A stretch of DNA of 64,000 nt from Chitinophaga sp. S165 (GCF_003182155.1 NZ_QGTG01000001.1:1428839-1492838); one strand, 5' to 3'. Counted from the first letter of the stretch, positions 36,413 to 45,454 are shown. The notes: generated by a model from the sequence alone, not told the origin. A program made the numbers and translations.

Positions 36413-38185
36413 TTATTTTATAGCCCCATTGTTGTTACCGCCCAGGTTCATGGTCGGTATTGGCAGTCTGAAGCCGATAAATACATAATTGGCGCCCTGA
36501 AAGAGATTGTAGGCCCAACCAACCTGCAGGTAATCTTTCAGGGTAGACGCCACAACGCCTATTCCCAGTTCCGGCACATCATCTTTATCAAAATCGGGCG
36601 ACGATACATGCAGCCCGAAGTTCATGTCCAGCAGGTTGTTAGGTAAAGCGGAATTCCGTTTCCATTTCTGACTCATGCCTAGAATGCCTTTGAACAGTAC
36701 GTTATAATAAGGCGCCATCTGCACGTCCTTCTCTATCCTGGTAGCCGTTAACGGATGTGCAAAAATAACCCCAACTGTAGCTTCCAGGTGAGGCAGGATG
36801 CGATATAAGGTCACACTGTGCGTTTCTTCCAACAGATTCTTCCTGGCATTGGTATTGGTCACCACCATCTTGATCACTACCCTGTCGCCCGACTGACGGT
36901 AGCCTGCATATAACAGGTCGGTCGTTGCTTCGGCAGGTATATCTCCCAGCGCCAATGAGTAAACTTTATCGGAAAAGCTAAGCGCCAGTTGTGCAAGGCG
37001 CTTTTCCTGCTGACCGAAATGCAGCAGATCATCCGGGATGAGCATACCGGCCAGTTCTGATATTTTGCCACTGGCAATAGCGAGGAGATTAGCGCATTGT
37101 GCCTTCACTTCGGCACTTGCTGAAGGGACATGAGACTGGAAATCGGTCAGCAGTCCTTTCATTTTATTGAACTCTTTGTTGATCGTTGTTACGTCGGACT
37201 GCAGCCTTGATATAACAGCAGTAGCATCGGCCGGTGTGTTATTTACCATAGCCTGGTAATATTGCACCCTGTCTGTCAGCAGCGCCTTTACCCGCTCGCC
37301 CTGAGCAAGGATCTGTTTTACATCTGTAACGATCTGCTGGTCTTGTAAAGTAGCCAGTACTTTCTCTCCTTCTTTCTTAAAGTCTTCAAAGTCGGTCTTC
37401 AGCTTCTGTTGCAGTATGTCTGTAAACTGACGCACGTATTCGCCGCGTAATATTTCACTGACGTTCAGTTCCCGCTGCTGGCTGCTTTTCACCCATTGCT
37501 GAATGTCTTCCAGCTGTGATAACTGTGCGTCAGTCAGTGTGAACTTCCATCGCTCCACTTCATAATATTCGCCCAGCGGATTAGCATCAAGACCGTTAAA
37601 ATGCAGTGGAGACGGCAGGTTGTTATGCATCAGCCATCCTCCGATCTGGATGCGGACATCGCTATATGCGGGACTGTTAGACAATTGTTCTTCAAGATCT
37701 GCGATCCTTTTATTCAGGGCGTACAGGATACCGCCCCATATGTCGGTCACGTCTTCATAAGATTCGAAATAATCCCGCGTTTGCTGATCGCGGTCGAAGA
37801 CCATAACGATTTCCTGTGCGATGGACGAGGTACGTTCAATGAAGGTGGTCAGGCTGGCTTTATCACCTCTTACGTAGTTCCTGATGGCAGCTTCCATTCC
37901 TTTTGACCATCCTTCTACTTTTTGGGTCCCCTCGTACAAGACGTTCAGCAGGTTTACAGCGTCTTGCGGCAATGGCGTACCAATACCGGCAGTATTTACC
38001 TTCCTGATAAAAGCAGAACGATCAAAGCGCACCATCAGCTGACTGTTGATATCGGCATTGTTCTTATTATCGTATGGCTTGTTATTCTGGTCTATTTCCC
38101 GGACGGTTATGACAGATTGAGAGAACGCGTGATGCGCGCTGCATAAGAAGAACAGGATAGCACATGGCAATATAAAAAGTCGCAT
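36413..38185 (-). CDS. Exported protein of unknown function
   Basis: 590 residues with a signal peptide (MRLFILPCAILFFLCSAHHA, cleavage near FSQ). The region from about 250 to 400 is helical with likely coiled coil (LQKLKTDFEDFKKEGEKVL, then LQSDVTTINKEFNKMKGLL). The last 150 residues are beta-rich with aromatic strand ends (VGVIFAHPLTATRIE, LQVGWAYNLFQGANYVFIGF), suggesting an outer-membrane association. I do not recognise the family. The gene lies 32 nt downstream of a small unknown gene transcribed the same way, so they form an operon. Confidence 0.7.
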   Translation of the reverse strand: MRLFILPCAILFFLCSAHHAFSQSVITVREIDQNNKPYDNKNNADINSQLMVRFDRSAFIRKVNTAGIGTPLPQDAVNLLNVLYEGTQKVEGWSKGMEAAIRNYVRGDKASLTTFIERTSSIAQEIVMVFDRDQQTRDYFESYEDVTDIWGGILYALNKRIADLEEQLSNSPAYSDVRIQIGGWLMHNNLPSPLHFNGLDANPLGEYYEVERWKFTLTDAQLSQLEDIQQWVKSSQQRELNVSEILRGEYVRQFTDILQQKLKTDFEDFKKEGEKVLATLQDQQIVTDVKQILAQGERVKALLTDRVQYYQAMVNNTPADATAVISRLQSDVTTINKEFNKMKGLLTDFQSHVPSASAEVKAQCANLLAIASGKISELAGMLIPDDLLHFGQQEKRLAQLALSFSDKVYSLALGDIPAEATTDLLYAGYRQSGDRVVIKMVVTNTNARKNLLEETHSVTLYRILPHLEATVGVIFAHPLTATRIEKDVQMAPYYNVLFKGILGMSQKWKRNSALPNNLLDMNFGLHVSSPDFDKDDVPELGIGVVASTLKDYLQVGWAYNLFQGANYVFIGFRLPIPTMNLGGNNNGAIK

Positions 38186-38217
38186 ATAATATTCTCATTA
38201 AGGTAAAACAGGGAGGA

Positions 38218-38625
38218 TCATCCGTTCGCGTAGGCAGTCATGACAGCAGTGTTCATACTGCCCCGGCCTTTCATAAAACGGGCTCTGGTCACTCCTTCTG
38301 AAATAATATTCCTGAAAGGGGAAATTGAAAGGAGCACGAAGTCATTATAGTCAGCCAGGTTTACACGTTCATGGCTTTTCAGTTTGTTGAGCAGCGGGAG
38401 GATAGTCATTGGGGCAGTTACTTTTACAAATACAACCATTTCGTACATACTGATGCCGTTCTTTCCGATGCGTGAACGTATAAAATTGGCCGTATCTGTG
38501 GCTTCATCTGCTACATCATCGTCTCCCAGTATGAGTAAAAGCAGCTGGTCCGGTTGATCCAGCAGATCCTGGAGCGCCTTTTGTGCCTCAGCTTCTTCTG
38601 TTGGAAGTGCTACGAAGTTTTGCAT
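38218..38625 (-). CDS. Small protein of unknown function
   Basis: 135 residues from ATG 38623-38625; a TTG two codons upstream is also in frame. Acidic N-terminus (LPTEEAEAQKALQDLL), hydrophobic centre (QLLLLILGDDDVADEA) and a globular, probably alpha/beta fold. There is no signal peptide. It is the first gene of a two-gene operon with the exported 590-residue protein. No family was recognised. Confidence 0.6.
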   Translation of the reverse strand: MQNFVALPTEEAEAQKALQDLLDQPDQLLLLILGDDDVADEATDTANFIRSRIGKNGISMYEMVVFVKVTAPMTILPLLNKLKSHERVNLADYNDFVLLSISPFRNIISEGVTRARFMKGRGSMNTAVMTAYANG

Positions 38626-38733
38626 TTGCAATAATTAAAGTGTGTCAGAAGTAGGCAGAAAAAGCATGAAAATACTCAATAAAAACTGAAATCCAATATT
38701 ATAACTTAATTTTATTAATATATAATACTTAAT

Positions 38734-39228
38734 ATGAGCAAAGTGTACAGACAGGGCGCAAAGGGCGCACTGCTCGATGAATACGAGAAAGTTATCACCG
38801 AGTTACAGGCTGTCATTTCGGACATTCCGGATAAGGACCTTGTCACTGTTGTGGACAATGAGACGGCCGATGAAAATTGCCGTTCGGTGCAGACGGTACT
38901 CTCACACGTTGTTAATTCCGCCTACAGCTATGCCATATATATTATGCACTATTATGGTTACCAGCTGGTGCGGCCGGAGAAGACCTATCATACTTCGGCA
39001 AAGGAATATATCAGGGACCTGACGGAGGCATTTCAGTTTACGGAAACGGTGTTCCGGGATATTAAGGACAGTGAACTGGAGGAGTTTGAGGAAACAAAAA
39101 AAATTGCCGCCCGATGGGGACAGGTGTATGACATAGAGCAGATGATGGAGCATGCAATTGTACACATCCTGCGCCACAGGCGGCAGATAGAGAAGTTTAA
39201 GATCAATAACTATCTAAGCGCGCGATGA
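38734..39228 (+). CDS. DinB-family protein
   Basis: 164 residues. The four-helix pattern LLDEYEKVITELQAVI, SVQTVLSHVVNSAYSY and MMEHAIVHILRHRRQIEKF carries histidines positioned as in the metal site of the DinB/YfiT superfamily. These are metal-binding proteins, many acting as thiol-dependent transferases; no specific role can be given. Its 3' end overlaps the convergent exported protein gene by 26 nt. Confidence 0.75.
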   Translation: MSKVYRQGAKGALLDEYEKVITELQAVISDIPDKDLVTVVDNETADENCRSVQTVLSHVVNSAYSYAIYIMHYYGYQLVRPEKTYHTSAKEYIRDLTEAFQFTETVFRDIKDSELEEFEETKKIAARWGQVYDIEQMMEHAIVHILRHRRQIEKFKINNYLSAR

Positions 39229-40324
39229 TACCCCAGCCGAAGAAGCTGTTGGCAACACCTATAAGCAGTTCGTTATCGCCTTGTTGTAAGGGAACATTGA
39301 AGCTCGTATTCTCAATGGAGCAACGGCCATCAGGAAACTTTGACAGCGGCATACCATAAAGGTTCTTATCTACATAGAGATATTTTCCATTGATAAAGAC
39401 CCATACTTCGTCACTGAAGCCCAGATTTAGTTTACGGGATTCGTTGCCGGCAGCATGAATGTTCGTTTTCAGCCATACGATACGGCGTTCTTTACTCGGA
39501 CCGAACTTCCTTGTCAAGTTCACGAGCCCTCTCCTTTCAGCCCACATAGGCTCCCAGGCAGCTTCTTTAGCAGGCATGAACGAGTTGCTGAAATCAACGT
39601 CTTTAGTAGCCAGCGGTGCGCTCACTTTCCAGTCCCTGATATAACGGGGATCATTATCCGTAGGGTCAGGACCTTCCAGTGGAGAAAGGTTTTCCGTCTG
39701 CCCTGGTTTAATAACGAGGTTAGAGATAAATGCCTGTCCTTCGAAAGCGATGCTGCCATGTGTTGTGCTACCTTCCAGCCGTGGTATTTTCAGGGCAGGA
39801 CGGGAAGTATCGTTCACATACACCCACATTTGTTTACCTGAGATGACCAGTTTGATATGGTTCCATTTGTCGCGCTGGAAGCTGGCATTCCCCTGGTAAT
39901 GAGGCATCATATCCCACATATTGACGCCGCCAAGATAAGGGGTATACTGAATAGCGTCTATGGCTTCGCTATTGCCGGCTACATAGGTACGGAAGTAAAA
40001 GCATTCCCTTTCATCGAGGGAGCCCTGTCTGAAAAAGGCCATGACCATGGCATTATTAAGGGGTTCCATATCATACTCTATGGTTCCGTCTGAGAAGTCG
40101 ACGTCTTTCAATATTGCAGTACCCCTCATTACCTTCATGGCTGATACGGAACGGTGGTTAAGGAATTCGACTGAATCCCGCTGGGTGATCCAGTTATCAG
40201 CTTTCAGGGCTACCGATATACGGCTTGAGGAGGATGAGGACCTACCGGGACGTTTTCCATCCTTCTGCGCCATGATATGTGTAGAAAGCAGGAGCAGGAA
40301 AAAGAAGCTGAATGTCTTGTACAT
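39203..40324 (-). CDS. Exported LamG-like (concanavalin-fold) protein
   Basis: 373 residues from ATG 40322-40324 (MYKTFSFFFLLLLSTHIMAQ, a clear signal peptide); the 34-codon extension upstream is rejected. A low-complexity Ser run (GRSSSSSSRIS) follows the cleavage site. The domain at about 45-210 (LKDVDFSDGTIEYDMEPL, KWNHIKLVISGKQMWVYVND) fits a concanavalin A-like/DUF1080 beta-sandwich. A second beta domain (220-373) ends in LIGVANSFFGWGIIARLD, a galactose-binding-like fold. It probably binds or cleaves polysaccharide in the periplasm or outside the cell. It is divergent from a membrane protein with a related domain. Confidence 0.7.
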   Translation of the reverse strand: MYKTFSFFFLLLLSTHIMAQKDGKRPGRSSSSSSRISVALKADNWITQRDSVEFLNHRSVSAMKVMRGTAILKDVDFSDGTIEYDMEPLNNAMVMAFFRQGSLDERECFYFRTYVAGNSEAIDAIQYTPYLGGVNMWDMMPHYQGNASFQRDKWNHIKLVISGKQMWVYVNDTSRPALKIPRLEGSTTHGSIAFEGQAFISNLVIKPGQTENLSPLEGPDPTDNDPRYIRDWKVSAPLATKDVDFSNSFMPAKEAAWEPMWAERRGLVNLTRKFGPSKERRIVWLKTNIHAAGNESRKLNLGFSDEVWVFINGKYLYVDKNLYGMPLSKFPDGRCSIENTSFNVPLQQGDNELLIGVANSFFGWGIIARLDSY

Positions 40325-40449
40325 GGTCTGTTGTTTTAAGTTTTCAAATGATAATGGGGCAAAGCTGAATAATAAGTAACTTGATGCCAATTCAGCAAGG
40401 ATACAAGTTTGTGCGAGTCTGTTCAAGTAGATAACAAATTAATTATCAG

Positions 40450-41898
40450 ATGGAAAACAATTTAGAAACAGATTACATACAGCGATGCCTGGCGCTGGCA
40501 GAAATACGATTTGACAGGGGTGATAACAGTGACTGGAACAGCTACGACTTCGAAAAGCTGAGTGAGTCCATCCAGGAGGCGACCGGTGTCATATTAAGTA
40601 TTACGACCCTGAAGAGACTTTGGGGAAAATTATCCTATACCAATTCTCCAGCGATCACCACCTTAAATACATTGGCACAATACGCGGGGTATCCTGACTG
40701 GGGAACATTTAAACGAAAGACCCTGACCGGCAATGCACAGCAACAGGTAGGGAAACAAAAAGCCACCGTTCCCGATAGCAGCATCGATAGCATTTCCGGG
40801 CAGCTGGCTACCGATTCACCGGCTGAAGCTATAATAGCGCTTAACCGGTCAGAAACGGACAATGGGATATCAGCTGGAACACCTGGAGCCGTTACCGGAC
40901 CATCTACCGGTAACAGTGGACCTACCAAAGTATCGGGAGGTGTTCATCAACGTACCCGTAGGTGGCCTTACTGGGCATTAGGCTTACTTTCAGTGGCAAT
41001 CATCCTTTACGTGGCGTTGTTGTCCAATGGCAGGTCAAAGCCGGCCGCAGACCCAACGGCTTATAAATTCAGCAGTAACAAGACAGTGCTGACAGGCGTG
41101 CCCAATTCTGTCATCTTTAGATATGACGCCAGCGCTGCCAAAGACGGTGATACGGTGTTTATATCTCAATCGTGGGACGTACGCAGGAAATTTGCTGTTC
41201 CGAAAGATAAAAGGGAGTACTCCTCTATCTATTACCGGCCCGGGTACTTTAGGGCTAAACTGATGGTAGGTAAACAGATCATGAAGGAACATGACCTGAT
41301 GATCAGTTCTAACGGCTGGCTGGCTATGGTTGATCCTGAGAAGGATGTACCGGTATATTTTAACAGGAAGGAGTTCCTGAAGGGCAATATCATTGAAGTA
41401 GATAAAAGTACACTGGAAGCTTATAATATTACATTGCAACCTGATAATCCACCGCTGCGTTTTTATAATGTACAGGACATGGGCGGCCTGCGGACAGATG
41501 ATTTCAGTTTTGAGACTACGGTAAAAAGCAACTTTAGCGAGGGTTCTGCTGTTTGCCAGCGGATAGGGATATTGATCCTCTGTAAAAACGATATGTTCCA
41601 TATTCCGCTATGTGCGAAGGGTTGTGTAGGAAATATCGGCCTCTACGCGGGCGGCAAATCACTGCAAAGCATGGACACGGACCTCTCAAAATTTGGCCGG
41701 GACCTGAACCAGTGGGTACAGTTAAAAGTAGAAGCGAAAGATAAGCATATCCGGATACTGGTGGATGGTGAAGTAGCCTGTTCTTACCCTGCCCAATATG
41801 AAGCGACCGATATCGTGGGAGTACAATACCGCTTTGAGGGGCCGGGAGCTATAAAAGATACCCGGTTCATAAAAGGAGATAAAGTTATCCAATTATAG
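40450..41898 (+). CDS. Membrane protein with cytoplasmic HTH-like head and extracytoplasmic LamG-like domain
   Basis: 482 residues. An N-terminal helical, HTH-like region (about 35-90, ITTLKRLWGKLSYTNSPAIT, YAGYPDWGTFKRK) precedes a Gly/Pro/Thr-rich linker, a single membrane segment (about 173-193) and an extracytoplasmic part with an Ig-like region (230-300) and a LamG-like sandwich (340-480). This architecture links an outside ligand-binding fold to a cytoplasmic head and suggests a membrane-anchored sensor. It is divergent from an exported protein of similar fold, 125 nt away. Confidence 0.65.
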   Translation: MENNLETDYIQRCLALAEIRFDRGDNSDWNSYDFEKLSESIQEATGVILSITTLKRLWGKLSYTNSPAITTLNTLAQYAGYPDWGTFKRKTLTGNAQQQVGKQKATVPDSSIDSISGQLATDSPAEAIIALNRSETDNGISAGTPGAVTGPSTGNSGPTKVSGGVHQRTRRWPYWALGLLSVAIILYVALLSNGRSKPAADPTAYKFSSNKTVLTGVPNSVIFRYDASAAKDGDTVFISQSWDVRRKFAVPKDKREYSSIYYRPGYFRAKLMVGKQIMKEHDLMISSNGWLAMVDPEKDVPVYFNRKEFLKGNIIEVDKSTLEAYNITLQPDNPPLRFYNVQDMGGLRTDDFSFETTVKSNFSEGSAVCQRIGILILCKNDMFHIPLCAKGCVGNIGLYAGGKSLQSMDTDLSKFGRDLNQWVQLKVEAKDKHIRILVDGEVACSYPAQYEATDIVGVQYRFEGPGAIKDTRFIKGDKVIQL

Positions 41899-42063
41899 TT
41901 TCTGGAACACTTTATGCAGTCTCTTCTGCGAGAGCAAACTTCACACATCTATGAAGGCTACTTTCAGCGAGTTGTACTATATTTAAATAATTTCTTTTCA
42001 GTAATACAGGCTACCCCAAAATATCAGGGCCTGATGTATTCACGTTTAAACCCTTGACATTCC

Positions 42064-42507
42064 ATGATGACGACTGATGAGATTATCGACGCACTTTCCT
42101 CTTTTGCGCCGGCGCAGCGCTCCGATGATGACAACATCTCCTATTTCTACGATCTGATGGAAGGACTGAAACATAATGCTGACAGGGAAAGGGCGATAGA
42201 ACCTATTTTCCGGCTTATTGAAAAGCATCCTCATTTAGATTATGGCTCACCCGGACCGCTGGCTCATACACTGGAGTCCTTTCATGATATTTACCAGCCT
42301 TACCTGTTTGCCTCGCTGGATAGGAAGCCTACGCCGCTAACAGTCTGGATGCTGAACCGCCTGACCAATGCAGATCAGAATTACCTTGAGCATAAGGCAT
42401 TGACGGAGAAGATGCATGCCTTGCTGAATCATCCTGAACTGGATGAAGAGACCAGGAGTGCAGTAGAGGACTTTATAGACTTCCAGGACCATCCGGGAGA
42501 GGAATAA
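42064..42507 (+). CDS. Small acidic protein of unknown function
   Basis: 147 residues, all helical, acidic, no signal peptide. Repeat-like helices are seen in RERAIEPIFRLIEKHPHLDYG, LESFHDIYQPYLFASLDRKP and LNRLTNADQNYLEHKAL. The style resembles immunity-type proteins of polymorphic toxin systems, but no toxin gene is adjacent, so no function is assigned. Two ATGs in tandem (42064, 42067) may serve as start. Confidence 0.6.
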   Translation: MMTTDEIIDALSSFAPAQRSDDDNISYFYDLMEGLKHNADRERAIEPIFRLIEKHPHLDYGSPGPLAHTLESFHDIYQPYLFASLDRKPTPLTVWMLNRLTNADQNYLEHKALTEKMHALLNHPELDEETRSAVEDFIDFQDHPGEE

Positions 42508-42534
42508 AGTAACAAGGCAGCAGATCAGGAGTAT

Positions 42535-43038
42535 CTATAAGGAAACTGGTCTCTTTTCCGTTTTAACGCCTAACCTCGTCAGATGGAGAATAAATTCATC
42601 GACCTCCTCCGGTATAAAAGCATTTTTCACGTTCTTACCATTGATCTTAAAGATCATATTTACTCTGTTGTTTCTATGGGTAAACGCAAACACGACCTCA
42701 TCTAAGTTCGCAAGGAGGAAAACCTCGTCTGTTTTCGAAGTGAAGCCAAGCGGATACTTAATAACTATCCTATCCTGGTACAGGTCAATATTGCGATACG
42801 AAAATGGTATCATCAAAACAAAAATCAGAGAAATAACTATCATCACGATCCTCAATGTAGTTCCTTCATTTTTAAGGAAAGCGTCTATTGTTCCATTTAT
42901 CATGACACCAGCCGCTATGATGCTGACGACCGGTTGCCACAACGGATCTTTTGCATGGCAGCGTGGTAAATTGGCAACGTTGCTCTGCCCTGGCATGTTA
43001 TGTAAAGGGTTGGACATAGGTATAATCTTAATTGGCAT
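42535..43038 (-). CDS. Membrane protein with PH-like domain
   Basis: 167 residues (start at 43038, or at the in-frame ATG ending at 43017). Two transmembrane segments (about 38-53 and 65-83) are followed by a soluble beta domain (85-160, YRNIDLYQDRIVIKYPLGF, VNMIFKINGKNVKNAF) of the bacterial PH-like kind. The function is unknown. It is convergent with the gene at 42064 and divergent from the SDR gene. Confidence 0.6.
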   Translation of the reverse strand: MPIKIIPMSNPLHNMPGQSNVANLPRCHAKDPLWQPVVSIIAAGVMINGTIDAFLKNEGTTLRIVMIVISLIFVLMIPFSYRNIDLYQDRIVIKYPLGFTSKTDEVFLLANLDEVVFAFTHRNNRVNMIFKINGKNVKNAFIPEEVDEFILHLTRLGVKTEKRPVSL

Positions 43039-43118
43039 TAAAAGTAATCAAAATATCTATGCCGCAAGGCAGCATATGACGGTTCCACCGAGGGCCTTAA
43101 CCAGTTCTTCAAACTTTA

Positions 43119-43150
43119 TTTGGAACATTCGTTCCACATACTTACCTTTG
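43119..43150 (+). promoter_or_regulatory. Promoter of the SDR gene
   Basis: TTTG at 43119-43122, 20-nt spacer, TACCTTTG at 43143-43150: a complete Bacteroidetes promoter. Operators flank it on both sides (43121-43136 overlapping the -33 box and 43154-43169 over the start point), fitting repression by the downstream TetR protein. Confidence 0.65.
43121..43136. promoter_or_regulatory. TetR operator 1
   Basis: TGGAACATTCGTTCCA: inverted repeat TGGAAC-N4-GTTCCA, overlapping the -33 box of the SDR promoter. The same 16-bp pattern occurs at 43154-43169 and 43979-43994. Confidence 0.65.
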
Positions 43151-43153
43151 CAT

Positions 43154-43169
43154 TGGAATGAACGTTCCA
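43154..43169. promoter_or_regulatory. TetR operator 2
   Basis: TGGAATGAACGTTCCA, same pattern as operator 1 and 33 bp from it (about three helical turns), covering the predicted transcription start of the SDR gene. Confidence 0.65.
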
Positions 43170-43212
43170 AACACACACAAACACTATTAACGAAAACAGT
43201 AAATTACATTTT

Positions 43213-43962
43213 ATGAACAGGTTAGAAAACAAGGTAGCAGTCATTACAGGTGGTAATAGCGGTATTGGATTTGCCACTGCAAAGTTATTCATAGAAGAAG
43301 GCGCTAAAGTAATCATTACAGGACGCAGGCAGGAATCGGTTGACAAAGCAGTAGAAGAACTGGGAGATCAGGCAATGGGGATTGTATCGGACACTGGTAA
43401 TATGAAAGACATTAATAACCTGCGGGCGCAGGTGGCTGCCGTACATCCTTCTATTGATATTCTGTTTCTGAATGCAGGTATTGCAAAGTTTACGTCCATT
43501 GAATCGGCAGATGAAACATTCTTTGACGAGCAGTTCGACATCAATGTAAAAGGGTCTTACTTCACAATACAGCAGTTATTACCGTTGCTGAAAGATGGTT
43601 CTTCCATTGTGTTGAATACTTCCATCAACGCCCATATCGGCATGGCCAATGCGGCTATTTATGCGGCGAGTAAGGCCGCACAGCTGACCCTAATCCGTAA
43701 CCTCTCTGCTGAATTCCTTAACAGGAAGATCAGGGTGAATGCCGTAAGTCCCGGACCAATTAGCACTCCGCTTTATAATAAATTAGGATTATCAGAAGAA
43801 CACCTTTCTGCTACTGCAAGCGGTATTCTGTCACAAATACCTGTTGGCCGCTTTGGTACTCCGGAAGAAATAGCAAAGGTAGTACTGTTCCTGGCGTCAG
43901 AAGATTCCTCCTTCCTGCTGGGTGCAGAACTGGTAGCTGACGGTGGTATGAGTACGTTATAA
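43213..43962 (+). CDS. Short-chain dehydrogenase/reductase (SDR)
   Basis: 249 residues, classical SDR. Cofactor motif TGGNSGIGFA near residue 12-21, NAG motif in FLNAGIAKF, catalytic Ser in VLNTSINAH, and Y-x3-K in AAIYAASKAAQ; C-terminal GAELVADGGMSTL. Cofactor and substrate are not determined by what can be seen. It is transcribed with its own promoter, flanked by operators for the TetR gene 52 nt downstream, so it is probably the target of that regulator. Confidence 0.92.
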   Translation: MNRLENKVAVITGGNSGIGFATAKLFIEEGAKVIITGRRQESVDKAVEELGDQAMGIVSDTGNMKDINNLRAQVAAVHPSIDILFLNAGIAKFTSIESADETFFDEQFDINVKGSYFTIQQLLPLLKDGSSIVLNTSINAHIGMANAAIYAASKAAQLTLIRNLSAEFLNRKIRVNAVSPGPISTPLYNKLGLSEEHLSATASGILSQIPVGRFGTPEEIAKVVLFLASEDSSFLLGAELVADGGMSTL

Positions 43963-43972
43963 TTTTTTTACC

Positions 43973-43994
43973 TATATTTGGAACGATTATTCCA
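43973..43994 (+). promoter_or_regulatory. Promoter and operator 3 of the tetR gene
   Basis: Perfect -7 box TATATTTG (43973-43980) overlapped by operator TGGAACGATTATTCCA (43979-43994), the same inverted repeat as at the SDR promoter. This implies autoregulation. The gene's ATG is 20 nt further on. Confidence 0.65.
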
Positions 43995-44014
43995 AACAAT
44001 AAAACTCAGATCCG

Positions 44015-44596
44015 ATGCCAAAAGAAGTATTATTCGACGAAGAAACGGTATTAAAAAAAGCTACTGCATTGTTCCTTAACAAAGGGTATAACGGTACTTC
44101 TATGGATGATCTTACAAAGGCAACGGGGCTGAGCCGTTCCAGTCTGTACAACTCCTTTGGAGATAAGCATAGCCTGTTTATGCGTTGTCTTACGTACTAC
44201 CAGGCAGGTGAGCATGGCGCACTAAGTGACGCGGTCAGCAACATTGCATCTCCGGTGAAGAGAATAAAAGCCGCTTTTCGTTACCTGGTAGATGTTATTC
44301 TGAAGAGCGGCACGGGGAATGGGTGCCTGATCGTAAACACTACAGCGGAACTGGCAACTGTTGACAAGGAGGTATGCGAGTTCGTATTCCGGAACACGGA
44401 TATTATCGAGCACCTCTTTACGCAATGGGTGAAAGAGGCGCAACAGCAGGGAGAGATCAGTAAGACCTTCACGCCGACGGCTATTGCCAGGCATCTTTTC
44501 AATACGTACGTCGGTTTACGCATCAGTGAGCAGTCGAATCCGGATAAGAAGTTCCTGGATGATATAGTGAAAGTTGCTTTATCCGTACTGGTATAA
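44015..44596 (+). CDS. TetR/AcrR-family repressor
   Basis: 193 residues. N-terminal helix-turn-helix (about 10-55, ATALFLNKGYNGTSMDDLTK, LSRSSLYNSFGDKHSLF) and a helical ligand-binding domain with GNGCLIVNTTAELA. It probably controls itself and the upstream SDR gene through three copies of TGGAAY-N4-RTTCCA. The inducer is unknown; an SDR target suggests a reactive carbonyl or quinone, which is only a guess. A hairpin terminator follows. Confidence 0.92.
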   Translation: MPKEVLFDEETVLKKATALFLNKGYNGTSMDDLTKATGLSRSSLYNSFGDKHSLFMRCLTYYQAGEHGALSDAVSNIASPVKRIKAAFRYLVDVILKSGTGNGCLIVNTTAELATVDKEVCEFVFRNTDIIEHLFTQWVKEAQQQGEISKTFTPTAIARHLFNTYVGLRISEQSNPDKKFLDDIVKVALSVLV

Positions 44597-44630
44597 TAGT
44601 TATTGATACCTATTTACTATATATTACCGA

Positions 44631-44683
44631 ATTTAAGGGACAATAAAAAGACATTTATTTTCCCTTAAATTTTTATTTTCCCC
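44631..44683 (+). terminator. Terminator after the tetR gene
   Basis: Perfect 10-bp stem ATTTAAGGGA/TCCCTTAAAT (44631-44670) with a 20-nt loop, followed by the T-rich TTTTATTTTCCC. Confidence 0.55.
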
Positions 44684-44857
44684 TAACGCTTCCTACATTT
44701 AGGAATAGAGTCATGCAGTACATATCCACTTGCTGAATAAACAGAATGTTCCCCTTAAAATAACGCCAGATTCATGAAAGACTATTTATACCACTCCTCT
44801 TTCTTTTTTTACATTTTCATTTTACAATCCTAATTATTTCACCCAAAACTCACATTT

Positions 44858-45412
44858 ATGGCAGATGGTTATATCGGCGAAATCAGAGCCTTTGGTTTCA
44901 ATTTTACCCCACGTGGATGGCTACCCTGTAATGGGAACCTGTATCCCATCCAGAGTAATTCCGCTTTATTTGCTATCGTGGGCGTCCAGTATGGCGGCAA
45001 CGGTACGACTAACTTTGCAGTGCCTGACCTTCGGGGCGTAGCGGCAATGGGCGTCAATCTTACACAGCCGGGCTTCAATACGCCTGGTATTACCGGTGGT
45101 TCGGAAACAGTCACGTTGACGACCAACACGATGCCCGCTCACATTCACAACATAGAGGCGGTAGTCCGTACCAGTCAGCCGCAGACAGCTGCTGCTATTT
45201 CAACACCCGGCGTTAATGCATACCTGACAAACGGCTATTCTGTTACGGCCAATAAGGGTATTGTCGTCTATTCCAACGCCAAGTCAGGAAACGTGTTAAA
45301 TCCGCAGACGATAGGGATTGCCGGAGGCACTACGCCCCATCCTAACATGGACCCTTACCTGGCAATGACCTATTGCATTTGCGCAGAAGGCGTCTTCCCT
45401 CAAAGGCCCTGA
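44858..45412 (+). CDS. Tail-collar-domain protein 1
   Basis: 184 residues. N-terminal phage tail collar domain: GEIRAFGFNFTPRGWLPCNG, then NSALFAIVGVQYGGNGTTNF and PDLRG; C-terminal half low-complexity with PHPNMDPYLAMTYCICAEGV. Proteins of this type (also called microcystin-dependent protein family) are small, secreted or surface-linked fibre-like proteins in bacteria without an associated phage. First of three tandem paralogues, each separated by 30-45 nt. Confidence 0.88.
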   Translation: MADGYIGEIRAFGFNFTPRGWLPCNGNLYPIQSNSALFAIVGVQYGGNGTTNFAVPDLRGVAAMGVNLTQPGFNTPGITGGSETVTLTTNTMPAHIHNIEAVVRTSQPQTAAAISTPGVNAYLTNGYSVTANKGIVVYSNAKSGNVLNPQTIGIAGGTTPHPNMDPYLAMTYCICAEGVFPQRP

Positions 45413-45454
45413 TCAGTAACCTCATTTTTTCACCTTATCTTATCAAAAATCGTT

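Noticed and set aside
41035..41601. 188-residue minus-strand frame inside the membrane sensor-like gene
   Set aside because: Shadow of a coding gene with clear domain structure on the plus strand.
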